A DNA stretch of 64,000 bases from Trichopria drosophilae. Lineage: Eukaryota > Arthropoda > Insecta > Hymenoptera > Diapriidae. The notes beneath the pieces were generated by a model that was not told where the DNA came from, ran no database searches, and worked only from the letters and a program-made list of their open reading frames with translations. The translations under genes and the position numbers were made by a program. Shown here in pieces: positions 38,150-49,700 of the stretch. Within the stretch, counting starts at the first letter, position 1, and the number at the start of each line of letters is the position of its first letter. The stretch lies in the NCBI GenBank assembly GCA_030407085.1, contig CM059582.1:28223001-28287000 (forward strand), given 5' to 3'.

Positions 38150-39310
38150 AAAAACTTAGTCTCCGTCTAACACTAACCTCTTAAAATGTTCTCCGCGTGA
38201 CGTAATTTCGACATTCAGCGTCGATATTCTTGTCACGATTTTCCGCGTGCTTGCTTTTGTTTCCGAAAAACGGCAATTCTCTAGCGGCCGAGATAAAGCG
38301 ACGCTTTCACCAAACGCTTGCTCCATTCGGAAGAAATTTAAATTGTACCAATTTTGAAAATCCACCGTTCGGTGACAACGCCCCCCGACGGGAAAGCTTG
38401 GTGTAAGGCGGGGGCTCTTGTTTGCGGAAATAAATGCATTAACTGCTTAATTACTTTTGGGTGACGTCAGGGGACATTAGATAACGGAGTCTTAGGAGCA
38501 CTCCTTGGGATATTACGTGAAGTCAATTTCGGACGGTCGTTCGTCGGGGAAAGTCGCGGGTCTGACAATGGGAATTTCTCGACAAACTCGATTCGCTTAA
38601 TTATTACGGCTATGGCCAAACGATTGTCGACGTTTTCAAAATCAGTGTAGTGCGCGCAAGGATAGCGCTTGCGACTCAGTCGGTATGTACACTTCACATT
38701 TTAACTGGAGCCAAATTCGACCGGAGCAGCAAAATAATTTCTTGTTAACACGTAAGTTTTCTTTGCATACCGGACTATTTATACACTTTTCGAGGGTGCT
38801 GGGTAATTAAGGGGAAATTATACCGATTTGACGTTTTATGACAGTTCAGAAATGAGTATGAAAATTTTGTAAACATTAAATGGTATCTACGGAACATAAC
38901 GAACATGGCCGAAATTACACGTATCTGTATCGGAGACCATATTTTGCTCGCGTGTCGAGCGCATAAATTTTACGTCTTTACGGTTCAACGTCGCCCGTTC
39001 CCATAAGCCGAGTATGAGCATTTACGAGCCGTTAAAGTTTAAAGTCTCGACAAGTGGAAAATCATTGTCGATCGTTAAAACGTATGGCCGCAAACTCTTC
39101 TCGCCGCGGGACCGGTCGAATTGTTCCAAGTTTATACGCTTGTTGCTTGCTGTCTCTCCGATAATGCGTTTCGGTACAGCTTTTTTATTCCCATGGAACA
39201 AAGCTCGAATGCGATTTGCCTTCGTTAGGTTCCCTCGTTCGATTTTTTTACCGCAAAGTATGTCACGCATCGCTAAAATAAACTGCACGCAAAAAAAGTG
39301 AATCTGAAAA
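38150..39310. other. GC-richer island with CRE palindrome
   Basis: About 1.1 kb of raised CG content. TGACGTCA lies at 38462-38469 next to a GC-rich patch (38380-38420). Frames on both strands (for example 137 codons at 39022-39435 minus) overlap each other and lack domains. Candidate promoter or enhancer. Confidence 0.4.
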
Positions 39311-39545
39311 ACAATATGTGCTACAAATATGTCGCTATTTCGTTCGATGCACAAGCCATTCCAAACAAAAATTAATGAAGGACAAACGTTTTTATTTAAG
39401 TTACCTGACTGAAAATACCAACAAATGGCAATCAAATGTCAATTTTTTTACATGTCAAGTCTGCGAGATCAAAATTTACTATTTGTGTTTAAATATTTAT
39501 TTAACATATTGTGTAGCTAAAAGTATTTTAACATTTCAGATGGCG

Positions 39546-39756
39546 TAGTGAAAAAAACAATGTAGTAATATTGACTAAATACGTGTTTCCCGGTTTTCAT
39601 CTAAATATTTAGTCAATGCAACTAAGTATTAGTTCTTTCTACATGATACACATTGACTAACGCGTACTTAACTCAACTAAAATGTAGTGAAATCACAAAT
39701 ATTTAGCTGCTAACAGGCAATTACATATTTAGTCAGTATTACTCATTTTTTAAGTG
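39546..39756. mobile_element. MITE, about 210 bases
   Basis: Left end gtagtaatattgactaaata and right end tatttagtcagtattactca are clear inverted repeats, extended outward by A/T runs and gtg/cac. The interior repeats ttgacta in both orientations. Confidence 0.75.
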
Positions 39757-39984
39757 TATTTTTGCATTTTTTCAGTTAAAAAGAGTTTAAAAAATCCGCT
39801 TACGTTTCTGCAGCATTCGTAAAAACAGCTTCTTTCTAGTAAAAGTTATCTGTGGGTTTAAACTTTTTAAATACAGAGCGTTCGTTAAGTTTGGTTTACA
39901 TTTTTAACATGTGATTGTTTGTCCTTTCTTTTATTTAACTCTAACGCTGAGCATCTCCAACAAAAAAAATCAAGTTAAACAGAA

Positions 39985-40075
39985 ACTTTGCTCCCTAGGG
40001 AGAAAAAGTGATATTTTCCTTCCGCAATGTAGGGTGCAATATAACATTTTGCGATGAGTGTGAGGAAATAATTTT
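39985..40075. repeat. Dispersed repeat related to 889-1015
   Basis: gctccctagggagaaaaag and gtagggtgcaatataac correspond to blocks of the copy at 0.9 kb, partly in opposite order or orientation. Confidence 0.4.
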
Positions 40076-41079
40076 TTCTGCGCATCTTCTTCAGGAATCC
40101 TTTTGAAAGAATGCTACCAGCTGAATAAAAAATTAGAGTCAGGTGGACAAAGTTACGGGATAAATTATAAAAATGTTGTGCTCAGTGCATTTAATATGAT
40201 TCTGTATCGAAATTAATGGCATTTTTAGTTAGAGCAAATTGTTTGATTTTGCAATTATCCTGTTATTTAGAACCAACTTTTCTGCGTATGAAATAGAATC
40301 GTTTTGCACGAATATTAAGTATTTACTTGTGAGTTTTGGTGACGTTTAAACCGATGGAGAATAACGTATTTTTTCTCCATCCCTTTTATTTATTGACATT
40401 GACTACGAATCAAAAGTTGGCATCTGATAATCACCAACAACTATTTTCGTCTTCATCTTCTTTTCTTTACTGCAGTTTAAGGTAAATGTTATGCGATCTT
40501 TATTGGAATATAGTATGCAAGTCTTAGAAACAAGTATAATGGATCAGACGTAATATGAAATTGAACATTTATAAGCAAGAAATTTAAAGAACACCGCAGA
40601 ATAGTCAGCTTTTTTAAGTGTCCAAACGTTGAAATGAACGAAATTATTATCTGAACTATCTTTAAATTGTAATTTAACTGTAGATTATTAATTTACACCT
40701 GAAGTAATTGATTCATATATAAATATCTTTTTAATCTACCTTTTTAAGTTACAAAAGTAATACTTGAAAAATAATTGATTCAACAAAATATTTCGTTCAT
40801 TTGAACGTTCAGGAATTCAAACACGTAACTTTTTTTTAACTCAACATTATCCATAACTTGGTTGAAAAATATGTGTTTTCTTCATAAAATATGGTATTAT
40901 TGCAGTATTGATGTCATTATATTCGTTATTGTTATTTTTAATAAATTACATGAAAACAGTTATCTAATGAAACTTAGTCGTCAAAAGTTATAAATATTAA
41001 AAAACATCGACATACTTTAATAAAATAACACAAAAACGTTGTTTAATTTAGTTAATTGAAACGAAATTATTAATTCATT
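40076..41079. other. AT-rich noncoding stretch
   Basis: Nothing identified. Confidence 0.6.
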
Positions 41080-41139
41080 CCTAACCTAACCTAACCGAAT
41101 CTAACCTAACCTAATTTAACCTAACCTAACCTAACGTAA
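41080..41139 (+). repeat. Interstitial CCTAA (TTAGG) array
   Basis: About ten CCTAA units with a few variants (ccgaat, taattt, cgtaac). TTAGG is the ancestral arthropod telomere repeat. A second, two-unit fragment is at 59262-59272. Confidence 0.9.
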
Positions 41140-41249
41140 CATAAATCATGCTAAAACATTTTCTCATCCAAACTGATGGAAGAAAATATCAGACAAATTT
41201 CGGTTTTATAATGAAATATCACTAAAGGTGACTGAAAGTATTTTTAAAA

Positions 41250-42107
41250 ATAACACAGGCCAACAAAATGAATCCAATCTCCATACCATGAAACCGGACT
41301 ATACTTTTCCGAATGTTGTCAATGAGCTGAATCCAAATCTGTCCGCAGAATTGTTCCATCACGTCAGGATTTTGAGATATCCTAAGCTAAAAATGCAAAA
41401 AACACTGTTTTTGCTCATATTCAGTAAGTTTTTGTGTCAGAATAAAATGCTTATTCACACTTTGTCAAAAACTAGATTAAAGCATTATTCATCAACTTCA
41501 AAATGCTTTTTTAGTCATTTCGTACGATTTCTTTTCAATGAGTTATTGAAATTTTTGTCAAGGTACGTTTATGATTTTCATTTTTTGGACTTTCAGGTTA
41601 GGATATCTCAAAAATTTTAACGCCATAGAGCCATTATTATACGACCAGATTTTGTTTTAGCATATCGTAAACCGTCTCAATAATATACTCAGGTTTCTGA
41701 TGAATGTCGAATTACGAACAAAATATATTCCGCCACAAAAACTTACTGCAAATGACAAAACCTGTATTTTTTGCACTTTTAGATTAAGATATTTCAACAT
41801 CGTGACGTTATACAACAATTTTTAGCAAGAAAGTCGGTCTTGGTTTATTAGTTATTTTCACATAATTACACATTTACTTAAATGTATGAAAATCGTAATT
41901 GTTTCCTGACAAAATCCTCGGAATTACTAAACATCCATTTTAAAGCTGACAAATAGCACCTTAATATTGTTCGTGCCAAATTGCAAATAATAATTTTGTT
42001 CCGCCATGAAAACTTAATGAATATGAGCAAAAAAAGTATTTTTTAGGAAAAGTATGGTACGATTTCTGCGTATAAATTTTGTTGGCTTATGTTATTTTCA
42101 AAGTGTT
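41250..42107. repeat. Inverted-repeat element sharing sequence with 61.9 kb
   Basis: Left end ataacacaggccaacaaaat and right end attttgttggcttatgttat are inverted repeats, as are tttttgctcatattcagtaa and its counterpart near 42015. It includes catcacgtcaggattttg at 41357, identical to 61916. The 130-codon frame at 41228-41620 lies inside and is not a gene. Confidence 0.6.
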
Positions 42108-42532
42108 TTTGTAAATATGTATTAAAATGGTTAATTATAATACAAGACCTATTCTAAGACGTTTAATATTTATAATGACAGTATATTATTTTTTAATACA
42201 TGGTGTACATCAGTCAGTCATTCTCCACATGAATGACCAATAGACATCACCACAGACTATGCAGAACTAGTAAGATTTCCTTATGCCTGAACTTAAATAC
42301 TCATTAGTGTAATATCGTTAGTAATACTGCATTCTTTGTATGCCTTTCATTTAAACACAAGGAAAGTATAATAATTCTTATGAATATGAAAAATTATGTC
42401 CATTGTGAACCTAGATAAAAAAAGTACCAATCTATCTTGACTTAAATTGTATTAACACTTTAACGATTGCACAATTTGCACGTGGATTTTAGAATCGTTT
42501 TATTTATACAAATTTTTTTTAATTATACACTG
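42108..42532. other. AT-rich noncoding stretch
   Basis: Nothing identified. Confidence 0.6.
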
Positions 42533-42903
42533 TATTTCCGACTAGTTTTGAGGTCGCTCTTTCTAATAGTGCTAGTCAAACTTTCGAAAAATGACGTTTA
42601 ACACATTTATTTTTCAAAAATACTGAAAACGGTACAATTTTTGTTAGAATGAAATTATTACTACGATATAGGTTTCTGATCACTTTATATCCTATCATAA
42701 ATGTATTTTTTAAGTAAAACAATCTTGAAAACGTTCCTGATAAGCTAGAATGTGGTTAGAAACCGGTACCATAGTGAAAATTGCATCTTAAAAAATATTC
42801 TATCTCAAAAATCGGGGTTTTTTGCAGTATTGTAGAAAAAAGTGTTAATCGTAACTTTTACAAAATTTGCCCTCCGGAAGAGCGACCTAAAACCGGGTAT
42901 GGA
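42533..42903. mobile_element. MITE, about 370 bases
   Basis: The left terminal ccgactagttttgaggtcgc is the inverted counterpart of gcgacctaaaaccgggtat at the right. Related solo end at 24376-24402. No ORF. Confidence 0.7.
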
Positions 42904-43516
42904 TGCATCCATTAAAAAAAAAATCCATCTGTTTTTTCGTTTGATTTCAACAAAAAACTCACGTTAATACTACCTTAAAACTACATGACGCATTATTTCT
43001 TCCTTAGAACAATATCTAAGAAATGTATTTTTTTAATTAAATTCTCTATATTTGTTTTGTTTCTCACACAATTGTGATTACTCTGACGAAGGCTTGGAAA
43101 ATGTCCAAAAATGTTTTGTATGTTGACCAATTATTATCGTTAATTATTTCATCTAATTAACACTAATGTGAAATAATTTTGAACCCCCCTCCCCCGGGTA
43201 CATATTAATACTAGTAATAACCTAGGTATTATGTATATGTATATACATTAAAGGTAAGACCCAACAGCCATCTCCTCCTCATGAGCATTTCATAATTTGT
43301 GGATTACCGCCAATGAGAACAATAGACAATATTGTTATATAATTATGATTTTGTTACTGAGGTATAAAATAGTCAAAAAAAGTCTAGTAGAAGACCAAAA
43401 TTGAATATCGAATCCAATAATGTGAAATTTAACAGAAAATGCTCGTTTCTTTTGGTTTTTGATCAACCGAGTGTCTTTTGTTTCGGACGCTAATGCGCTT
43501 CGCTTTTTTTCGACAG
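42904..43516. other. Sequence just upstream of ASPP exon A
   Basis: AT-rich, with a retroelement-tail-like motif at about 43080-43125 (ctctgacgaaggcttgg followed by aaatgtccaaaaatgtttt). It ends in the exon A acceptor with a T-run at 43504-43510. Confidence 0.55.
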
Positions 43517-43713
43517 CCTCCGACCTGGACTGCATAAGGGCCTTGTTCAATGAGAAGGAAAAGGAGCTCTCCCTGGCTGTTGCTAAGGTCGAAGAGCTGA
43601 CGCGACAGCTCGAGGAGGTACGAGGTCGTTACAGCAGTGGAGCTGCCGGAGGCAGCGGACATCTACCCACCCCTGCCAGCGCGGAACTCGACAAGCTCCG
43701 ACGAGAACTCATG
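43517..43713 (+). CDS. ASPP: ASPP exon A: end of N-terminal coiled coil
   Basis: First exon recognised in the window. It starts after a cgacag acceptor preceded by a T-run; its first two bases complete a codon begun in an unseen upstream exon. It ends at atg|gtgtgt in phase 0. It encodes about 65 residues of charged, heptad-like helix including [14 protein letters not shown], nearly the sequence found in vertebrate ASPP2 ([14 protein letters not shown]). A short Gly/Ser-rich break then precedes a second helix, [11 protein letters not shown]. The reading frame is also open upstream of the acceptor back to an ATG at 43459, but those residues are not ASPP-like and lie across the polypyrimidine tract, so I do not use that start. 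A start upstream of the window is required by homology. Confidence 0.93.
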
Positions 43714-46700
43714 GTGTGTACATTTTTTGTCTATTCTCTTTTATATATAATATGGAATTATGGATCACCCGTATAATCCTCCACATGGTCATATATTAAA
43801 AATTTTCAATTGTGCACGTATTCCTAAGGAATTCACAAAAATCTCTGGGGACGTCCGCCATTTTAGCTCTAATCCTGGAGCTGCAACTTATGAACTAAAC
43901 ATGGCGATTATTTTTCAAATTCGTAAAATAAGAAATTTGTTATGTGTATTTATGTTATCAAGAGGAGCGGTCGCCCCTCACGCCAAGTTCCTCTAAAGGA
44001 ACCGTACGTACAGTATATCTTGTATATAGGCAGCGCGGCGACCGCTTCTGATGTACATCATAACAAATACTCGTGTATTTTGTACTTTTAGTCTCCACAC
44101 TTTTCAATGTGACATTTCCCATTATAATTTGTGCTTTTTTCGACCACTCTCAAGCTACGAAAATGATTGTAGATATATAGATTACTTTAATATGTGTATA
44201 GTGTACATATGTATATTACACATTATGAACTTTGAGGTTATATAAACCGTCAATTAATCTGAAATATGGTACACAAGTGAAACGTGCAGAACGTTCTAAC
44301 CTATTAAGGGGTTTCTAAGTGGCCCGTCGATCAGGTCGTCATGGTAAAAAGAGTGAATTAAAAATGTTTGAAACAAAGTTTGTGTTCTGTAAGTGTGATT
44401 CTAATGATTATATTTGTTCCGTGACACTTTAGCACTACTTTTAACAAAAACATATTTTAGTTCAAACATATAAATGTTGAAAATATATGATCCTACATAT
44501 CATTTTTCATTATCATATTTCGTTAAAAAATTGATATTTTTTAGAAAGCTTAAAAGTCAGTTTCATTTGTTTTATATTTTGTGGAATGTATAGTTTACGA
44601 TTATTTTACATAATACGCAATAAAAACAAGCATATTTTTCCGAAAATAAAACATTTTGTTTCATTACATTTTTTAATAAACTTGAAAAATCGCTCTGAAT
44701 AAAATTGGAAACTTATTTATATCAAGGACGTTAGCACTTTAGAAGCAATGCAAAACAAAAAACGTTCGCGGCCACTAAAATACCAATGCAAAAGCATTTT
44801 CCAGACAGCATACTTTATTATTTTTTTAACTTCTTCCTAGTAGTTTTATAGTGTATACAATAATTATTACAAGAGTAATTTAAAGATATGATAGTCAATT
44901 GTATGGAAATATAAAATAGTAATTTTTTGTGCTAAAGTTGATAATATAACATTCTTCAAAAATAAACTAAGAATAAAATGCAAAGCATAAAACTCGGAAC
45001 TAAATTAAGTATATTACTCGAACTCTTGTAGAATTGCCGACTTTTCACATAAAATGGTCACATTAACAGAATAATTGTTTAATCTGTAAAGTTTCATTAA
45101 AACTAATTTATTAATTTTCTATTCTAAGTAGAATTAATAAAATGTTCAGGAAAAAAAAGTTACAGTCCAGGCATACTTAATATTCTTCATGTTGTCCTAG
45201 CCTGAACAAATTATATTATTAATTTTCAATGGAAATCAATTAACTGGGTAATTATTAATTGTTAGTAAACATAGATTAAACTAAAGTCTATCTTTAAGTG
45301 TCTATTCCTAAGTAATCATACATCAATTGTTTTATATTATTGTGTCTCCAAATTCCAGGTATATTGTAATATATATTGGTAGAAAATATTTTGTTATATC
45401 TATTTTTTAGTCGTTTTTTTATTTTGATTCATTAATTTAATCAATGTTAAATTAAATGTTATCACAACTTTAACATTGTTACAGCCATCGTCGGGTCGTT
45501 TGTTCCTATCTAAGGATTTTAAAATAATTCGTTGAAACCAAATTCACTCATTTACCTAAACCTTTATTTTACGTCATAAAAATTAGTTGCAATAACATTA
45601 TGCTCTACCGCTAGTATTCGACTGACAATCGGAAGGCCCTGGGTCAAATCTCCAGCTTGGTCCTCATTTTTTTTTAAATTTAAAGATGATCCTAAAATTC
45701 TATAAAATTTCCATCGCGATAACTTGTTCAAAAAAAGGTTTTAAAACAAATGCAAATTATTTTGAGTTATGTAGAGTTACTGATAAAAACATTACAAAAA
45801 ATTAATATATTAGTACACATATTTTGTCTTCGTCTACACAAAATAAACAAGGCATTTTAAGTGTGGTTATTATATTGCAGTACATAACCGTAAAATCATT
45901 TTTTATATTGAAAATTTCAAACAATTGAATTATTGTTATTGGTTATCGTCAATTTTCATTTTTCCAGTTTCGAGAGTGAAAAGATTGAGAATTGAGGAAA
46001 TTCTGAGCCTTTGAATAAGAAATTTGCAAAAATCTTCTTATGTTGATGTAATCTTCAATAATTCGTAAAAAAATTCAGAAAATGTGTTTACGAAAATTGA
46101 AAATACCCGTGTTTCTTTATTTCTCAAACAGAATAATATATTTCATCATGAAATTAATCTTTTACGTCCCATCGATCTGCGCGCATGATGTGAAATGGAT
46201 TCGGTCCGAAATATTAAGAAATAATGATCATGTAACAGAGTGGTATATTACGTCATCAACAAAAACACCTTAACTTACGCAATTTCGAATTTTCAGTACC
46301 GAAACAAAATGAACGAGCAACAAAATCAAGTAGTGTCGCAACAACGACTGGCTTTGGTCCAGCGCCAAGCGGAGATGGCGTCCATCGATGCTCGGATAGC
46401 TCAGCTTCAAGGTCGTCTTCAGAGAAAGCGAGCACTGAATCAACGTCTCAGCCAGCAATTTAATTCAAGCGACAGCCGTCCAGTCTCTAATTCCGGAAGT
46501 TTCAACGAATCGAAACTTGATTTCAGCAGCGGTGCTAAAACGCGACCGACTGGCAACATCGCTGCTATTGAGCCGTATTCTCATATCCCCAACGACAATG
46601 ATTTCAATTTAAACAAAAACGACCCGAAATATCAAACTCTCCCTTACAATACGAAATTCACGGTCAACTTTAAAACGACGGATGATGACGTGAACAAAAA

Positions 46701-49700
46701 CAAAATTCAGCAAAGCGCCAGTGCGTCGCAAGTCGGCCAAAGACCAACGTTCCAGCAATTTGGCCACCAGATCGTGCACAGTCAGTCCCAATCGCACATT
46801 CAAGGTAAGCTTTTTGACTATTCCTTCTGGTAACCGAGAAATTCTAACATTTTTTTTTAAACCTGCTTTAGTAAAAAATGGTTTTCCATCCGTTTTTAGT
46901 ATCATTAAAGAGTATTCCAATGTATCCTAGTACATCTCATTAAAAACAGAGATCAAATAGATGCACTTTTAAACAATTAACAACCCTTTGTTGGCTCACT
47001 TGACGCTAGTACGCTTTAAAGAATTCCGTTCGACGTGGTTCGCTCCAACGAGCCGGAAATGCACCGTAGTAATTATGCATCGAACATTACACGCCATTAG
47101 AGCCGATACGGATTTTCCTTTGATTTTCATTGAAAAAAGAAATCCTGGATTTTCACAGGTCAATCTCAGCCTCTGGGAACGAACCAGCAGCTAAGCAACG
47201 CACCTTCGCTAGGCACAAACAGTAACGGGAACAACAACGTCGGAGGTGTCAACAATAACAACGCTGCCAATCACAACAATGCCATTGCAGAAAATCAAAC
47301 GATAAGCCAGAATCTGCGATTGCTGGCTCACCAGCAACATGCACTATCCCAACAAAAGCAGCAACATGGTTCGACGACCTCATCTTCGTCCAGTCTCTCG
47401 TCGAATAATCAGCCGCAGAACCATCGAAACGTCTCGACGCATCAGAAACCAGTTTCGAGCGTGGCTCCAAGTTTCCCAGTTAAATCGCCGATTTATCAAA
47501 CCTCCTCGACGAAGATCCACCCGGTGATGCCCCAGACTCTGAGCTTGATCAGTCGAGGTCTGGGTGGTCAGACTTACCCAGCTTCTACTGTGAATCAAAA
47601 TGGTCCTCAGCAGCAAATCGCTCAAAACGTTTCGAATTCCGATCCAGCATTCAGGCACAATTACCCTGGTATTGCTCAGAACGCAAACAGCACCAACCCG
47701 GCATATCAGTCCCAAAATTCACCGAACCAAAATTCTACTCATGCTTCGTCTGGCGGCAACTTCAACAACTTTAGCGGATACAATCAAGGCGGTATTAATG
47801 CAGGTCCTGTCGAAAACGATCGCATGAAATTCGAATCTACCAAGGGACAAGATAAGGAGCATACCATTCGAAACGATCAGAATCATTTGAAGTACGAACC
47901 CCAGCAGGTAAAATACGAGCAACACACAGCATCGAAGTTCGAACCTCCGGGTCAACCAGTTAAACTTTTTGAGCAAAACTCGAAATACGATAACTCGAAG
48001 ATGGATCAATTCAAACAACATGAGCATACCACGCAGAACTTTAAGGAAAAATACGAGCTTAATCAAACCAAGTTTGATCAGCTGGGACCACGGTACGAAC
48101 CACATGGTTCAGTACCGAGCAAGCACGACTATGGATCCAAATTCGAGCCACCAAGCAACAAACCGGAAAAACCCTTCGAATATGAACGACTCAAGGGCGA
48201 CGGCGAAAGGAAATCGACGGGTCTTAACGAGACCAAAACGGAAGATAAGACGAAACCGGCACTGCCACCGAAACCGAGCAAACCCCATCCACCTCCCAGG
48301 TTGACTCATCACGACAAGGTCGACGTCATCCCAGAAGTCAACGACGAAAAGTCACCGAACAACGTCGTCTCCAGGTATGTTTATCTTCTTTTATCTTAAA
48401 AATCGGTTATCTTTAGTATTATGACTCCAAAATCCATAAATCTGTATAATAAACCAGAAAAGCCTCGTGCATAACCATGAGTGAGGAAACATATGTCAAC
48501 ATGGTAATATTCCGGATTATCCGAATTACAAATGAAATTTAATGAATATAATTGTAACCTCGCATACGAGATAGGAATAACCGTAAATAATTGCGCATTT
48601 AATTAGTCGTTGGTATTGTTCCAGATTTAATACATTCTCATGATTTACGGTAAAAACATACTCAAATTTAACAATTGCTTTATCAGCGCGACGTAATAAT
48701 TTTAACACATTAAAGCGGATGTATCATAAATGGAGGAACATCTGTTATCATTTCTATTGTAATTGTTCGCGTTGAAATATAAGTTTGAGTATCTAAAAAC
48801 CGATGGGAAATAATGGCAGTGATGGCCATTTCATTAAAAATTCAGGTTACACTTCAACCCTTACAAATCGACAGATGAAGTAAAAAAAATTTCAATAAAA
48901 AGTTCATGTCGACGTCTCGGTCGAGTGAAATGCGGCGATCCATCTATTTTAAATCAGATTCGGCATTGAGTTCAGTCTCGAAAATCGGTGAAAATTGGAG
49001 AGTGCAAGGTCGGAAGGCCCACACTCCCGTTTTCGGTAGGAAATCCCGTCAACGAGATTCCCAAGGTGGCAGGAATGACAAAGGGATTTACCGGGTTAAT
49101 TATAAATGTTAATTAGTACGCGATCGATTTGGCGAGCTAGTCGCAGGCTGTCTCGAATAATAGACACCGAAATAGAACTGCGACTATGGCCGAGAGAAGA
49201 CAAGAGTGCACTTAGTGCCCGCGAAGTCTCTGATTGATAGAGGCCGTTCCTTAAGTAGACGAAAAGTGTCGGTTTGTTTCCTCGAGTGCGAATTTTCAAC
49301 TTCCTGTTCAGATCAGGTCATTGTTTTTTTATTTTCTTAAGGGAACCCCCGGTTGGGCTCTTCCGTTCAATCGTTACGAAAGCGGTTTTCGAGCATCGAT
49401 CAGATCCTTATCTGCAAGGCTTCGCTTTCGTCCAGGATTTAAACGTTTGGACAAGCCTTTAGAGCGTTTGATTGGGTTTTAAATTCGTTTCAGGTATTTT
49501 AAAACGAGTTCCGCCTGGATGAGTTCCGCGACCCGCCGATTGTTTTCACCGTTCAATTTTCAGAAGGGGAATCGAGTACGGGTTGCGAATGGAGACGATT
49601 GATTAACTTTCCGAAAGTAAGAGTTGAAATGGCTTTTTTGCCGTTTTCCCCCTATCTGCGTGTACTATTTTAAAAGGGAGTTTAAGTGATGCATTTGAAG

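Larger units (their letters stand above)
43714..46296 (+). other. ASPP intron between exons A and B
   Basis: Intron of 2.58 kb with a GTGTGT donor and a tttcag acceptor, phase 0. It is AT-rich. It contains a GC-rich hairpin at 43961-44050 and a tRNA-like fragment at about 45605-45675, described separately. I see no coding potential in the rest. Confidence 0.85.

Noticed and set aside
39022..39435. 137-codon open frame on the minus strand, the longest outside ASPP
   Set aside because: It overlaps a 95-codon plus-strand frame in a GC-richer island, has no recognisable domain and no splice context. Composition explains it.
41228..41620. 130-codon plus-strand frame
   Set aside because: Lies within an inverted-repeat element; part of it is the dispersed catcacgtcagg family.
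43459..43516. ATG at 43459 as a possible start of ASPP exon A
   Set aside because: The residues before 43517 are unlike ASPP, the sequence there is a polypyrimidine tract ending in cag, and the family needs a longer N-terminus.
45605..45675. Functional tRNA with a GAC anticodon
   Set aside because: Anticodon and T arms are plausible, but the acceptor stem and D arm do not pair.
46371..46385. agatggcgtcc CTCF-like core in ASPP exon B
   Set aside because: Within codons for a conserved coiled-coil segment; coding constraint explains it.
47380..48312. Several frames on both strands inside ASPP exon C
   Set aside because: Shadows of the true 404-codon frame; no similarity and no splice support.
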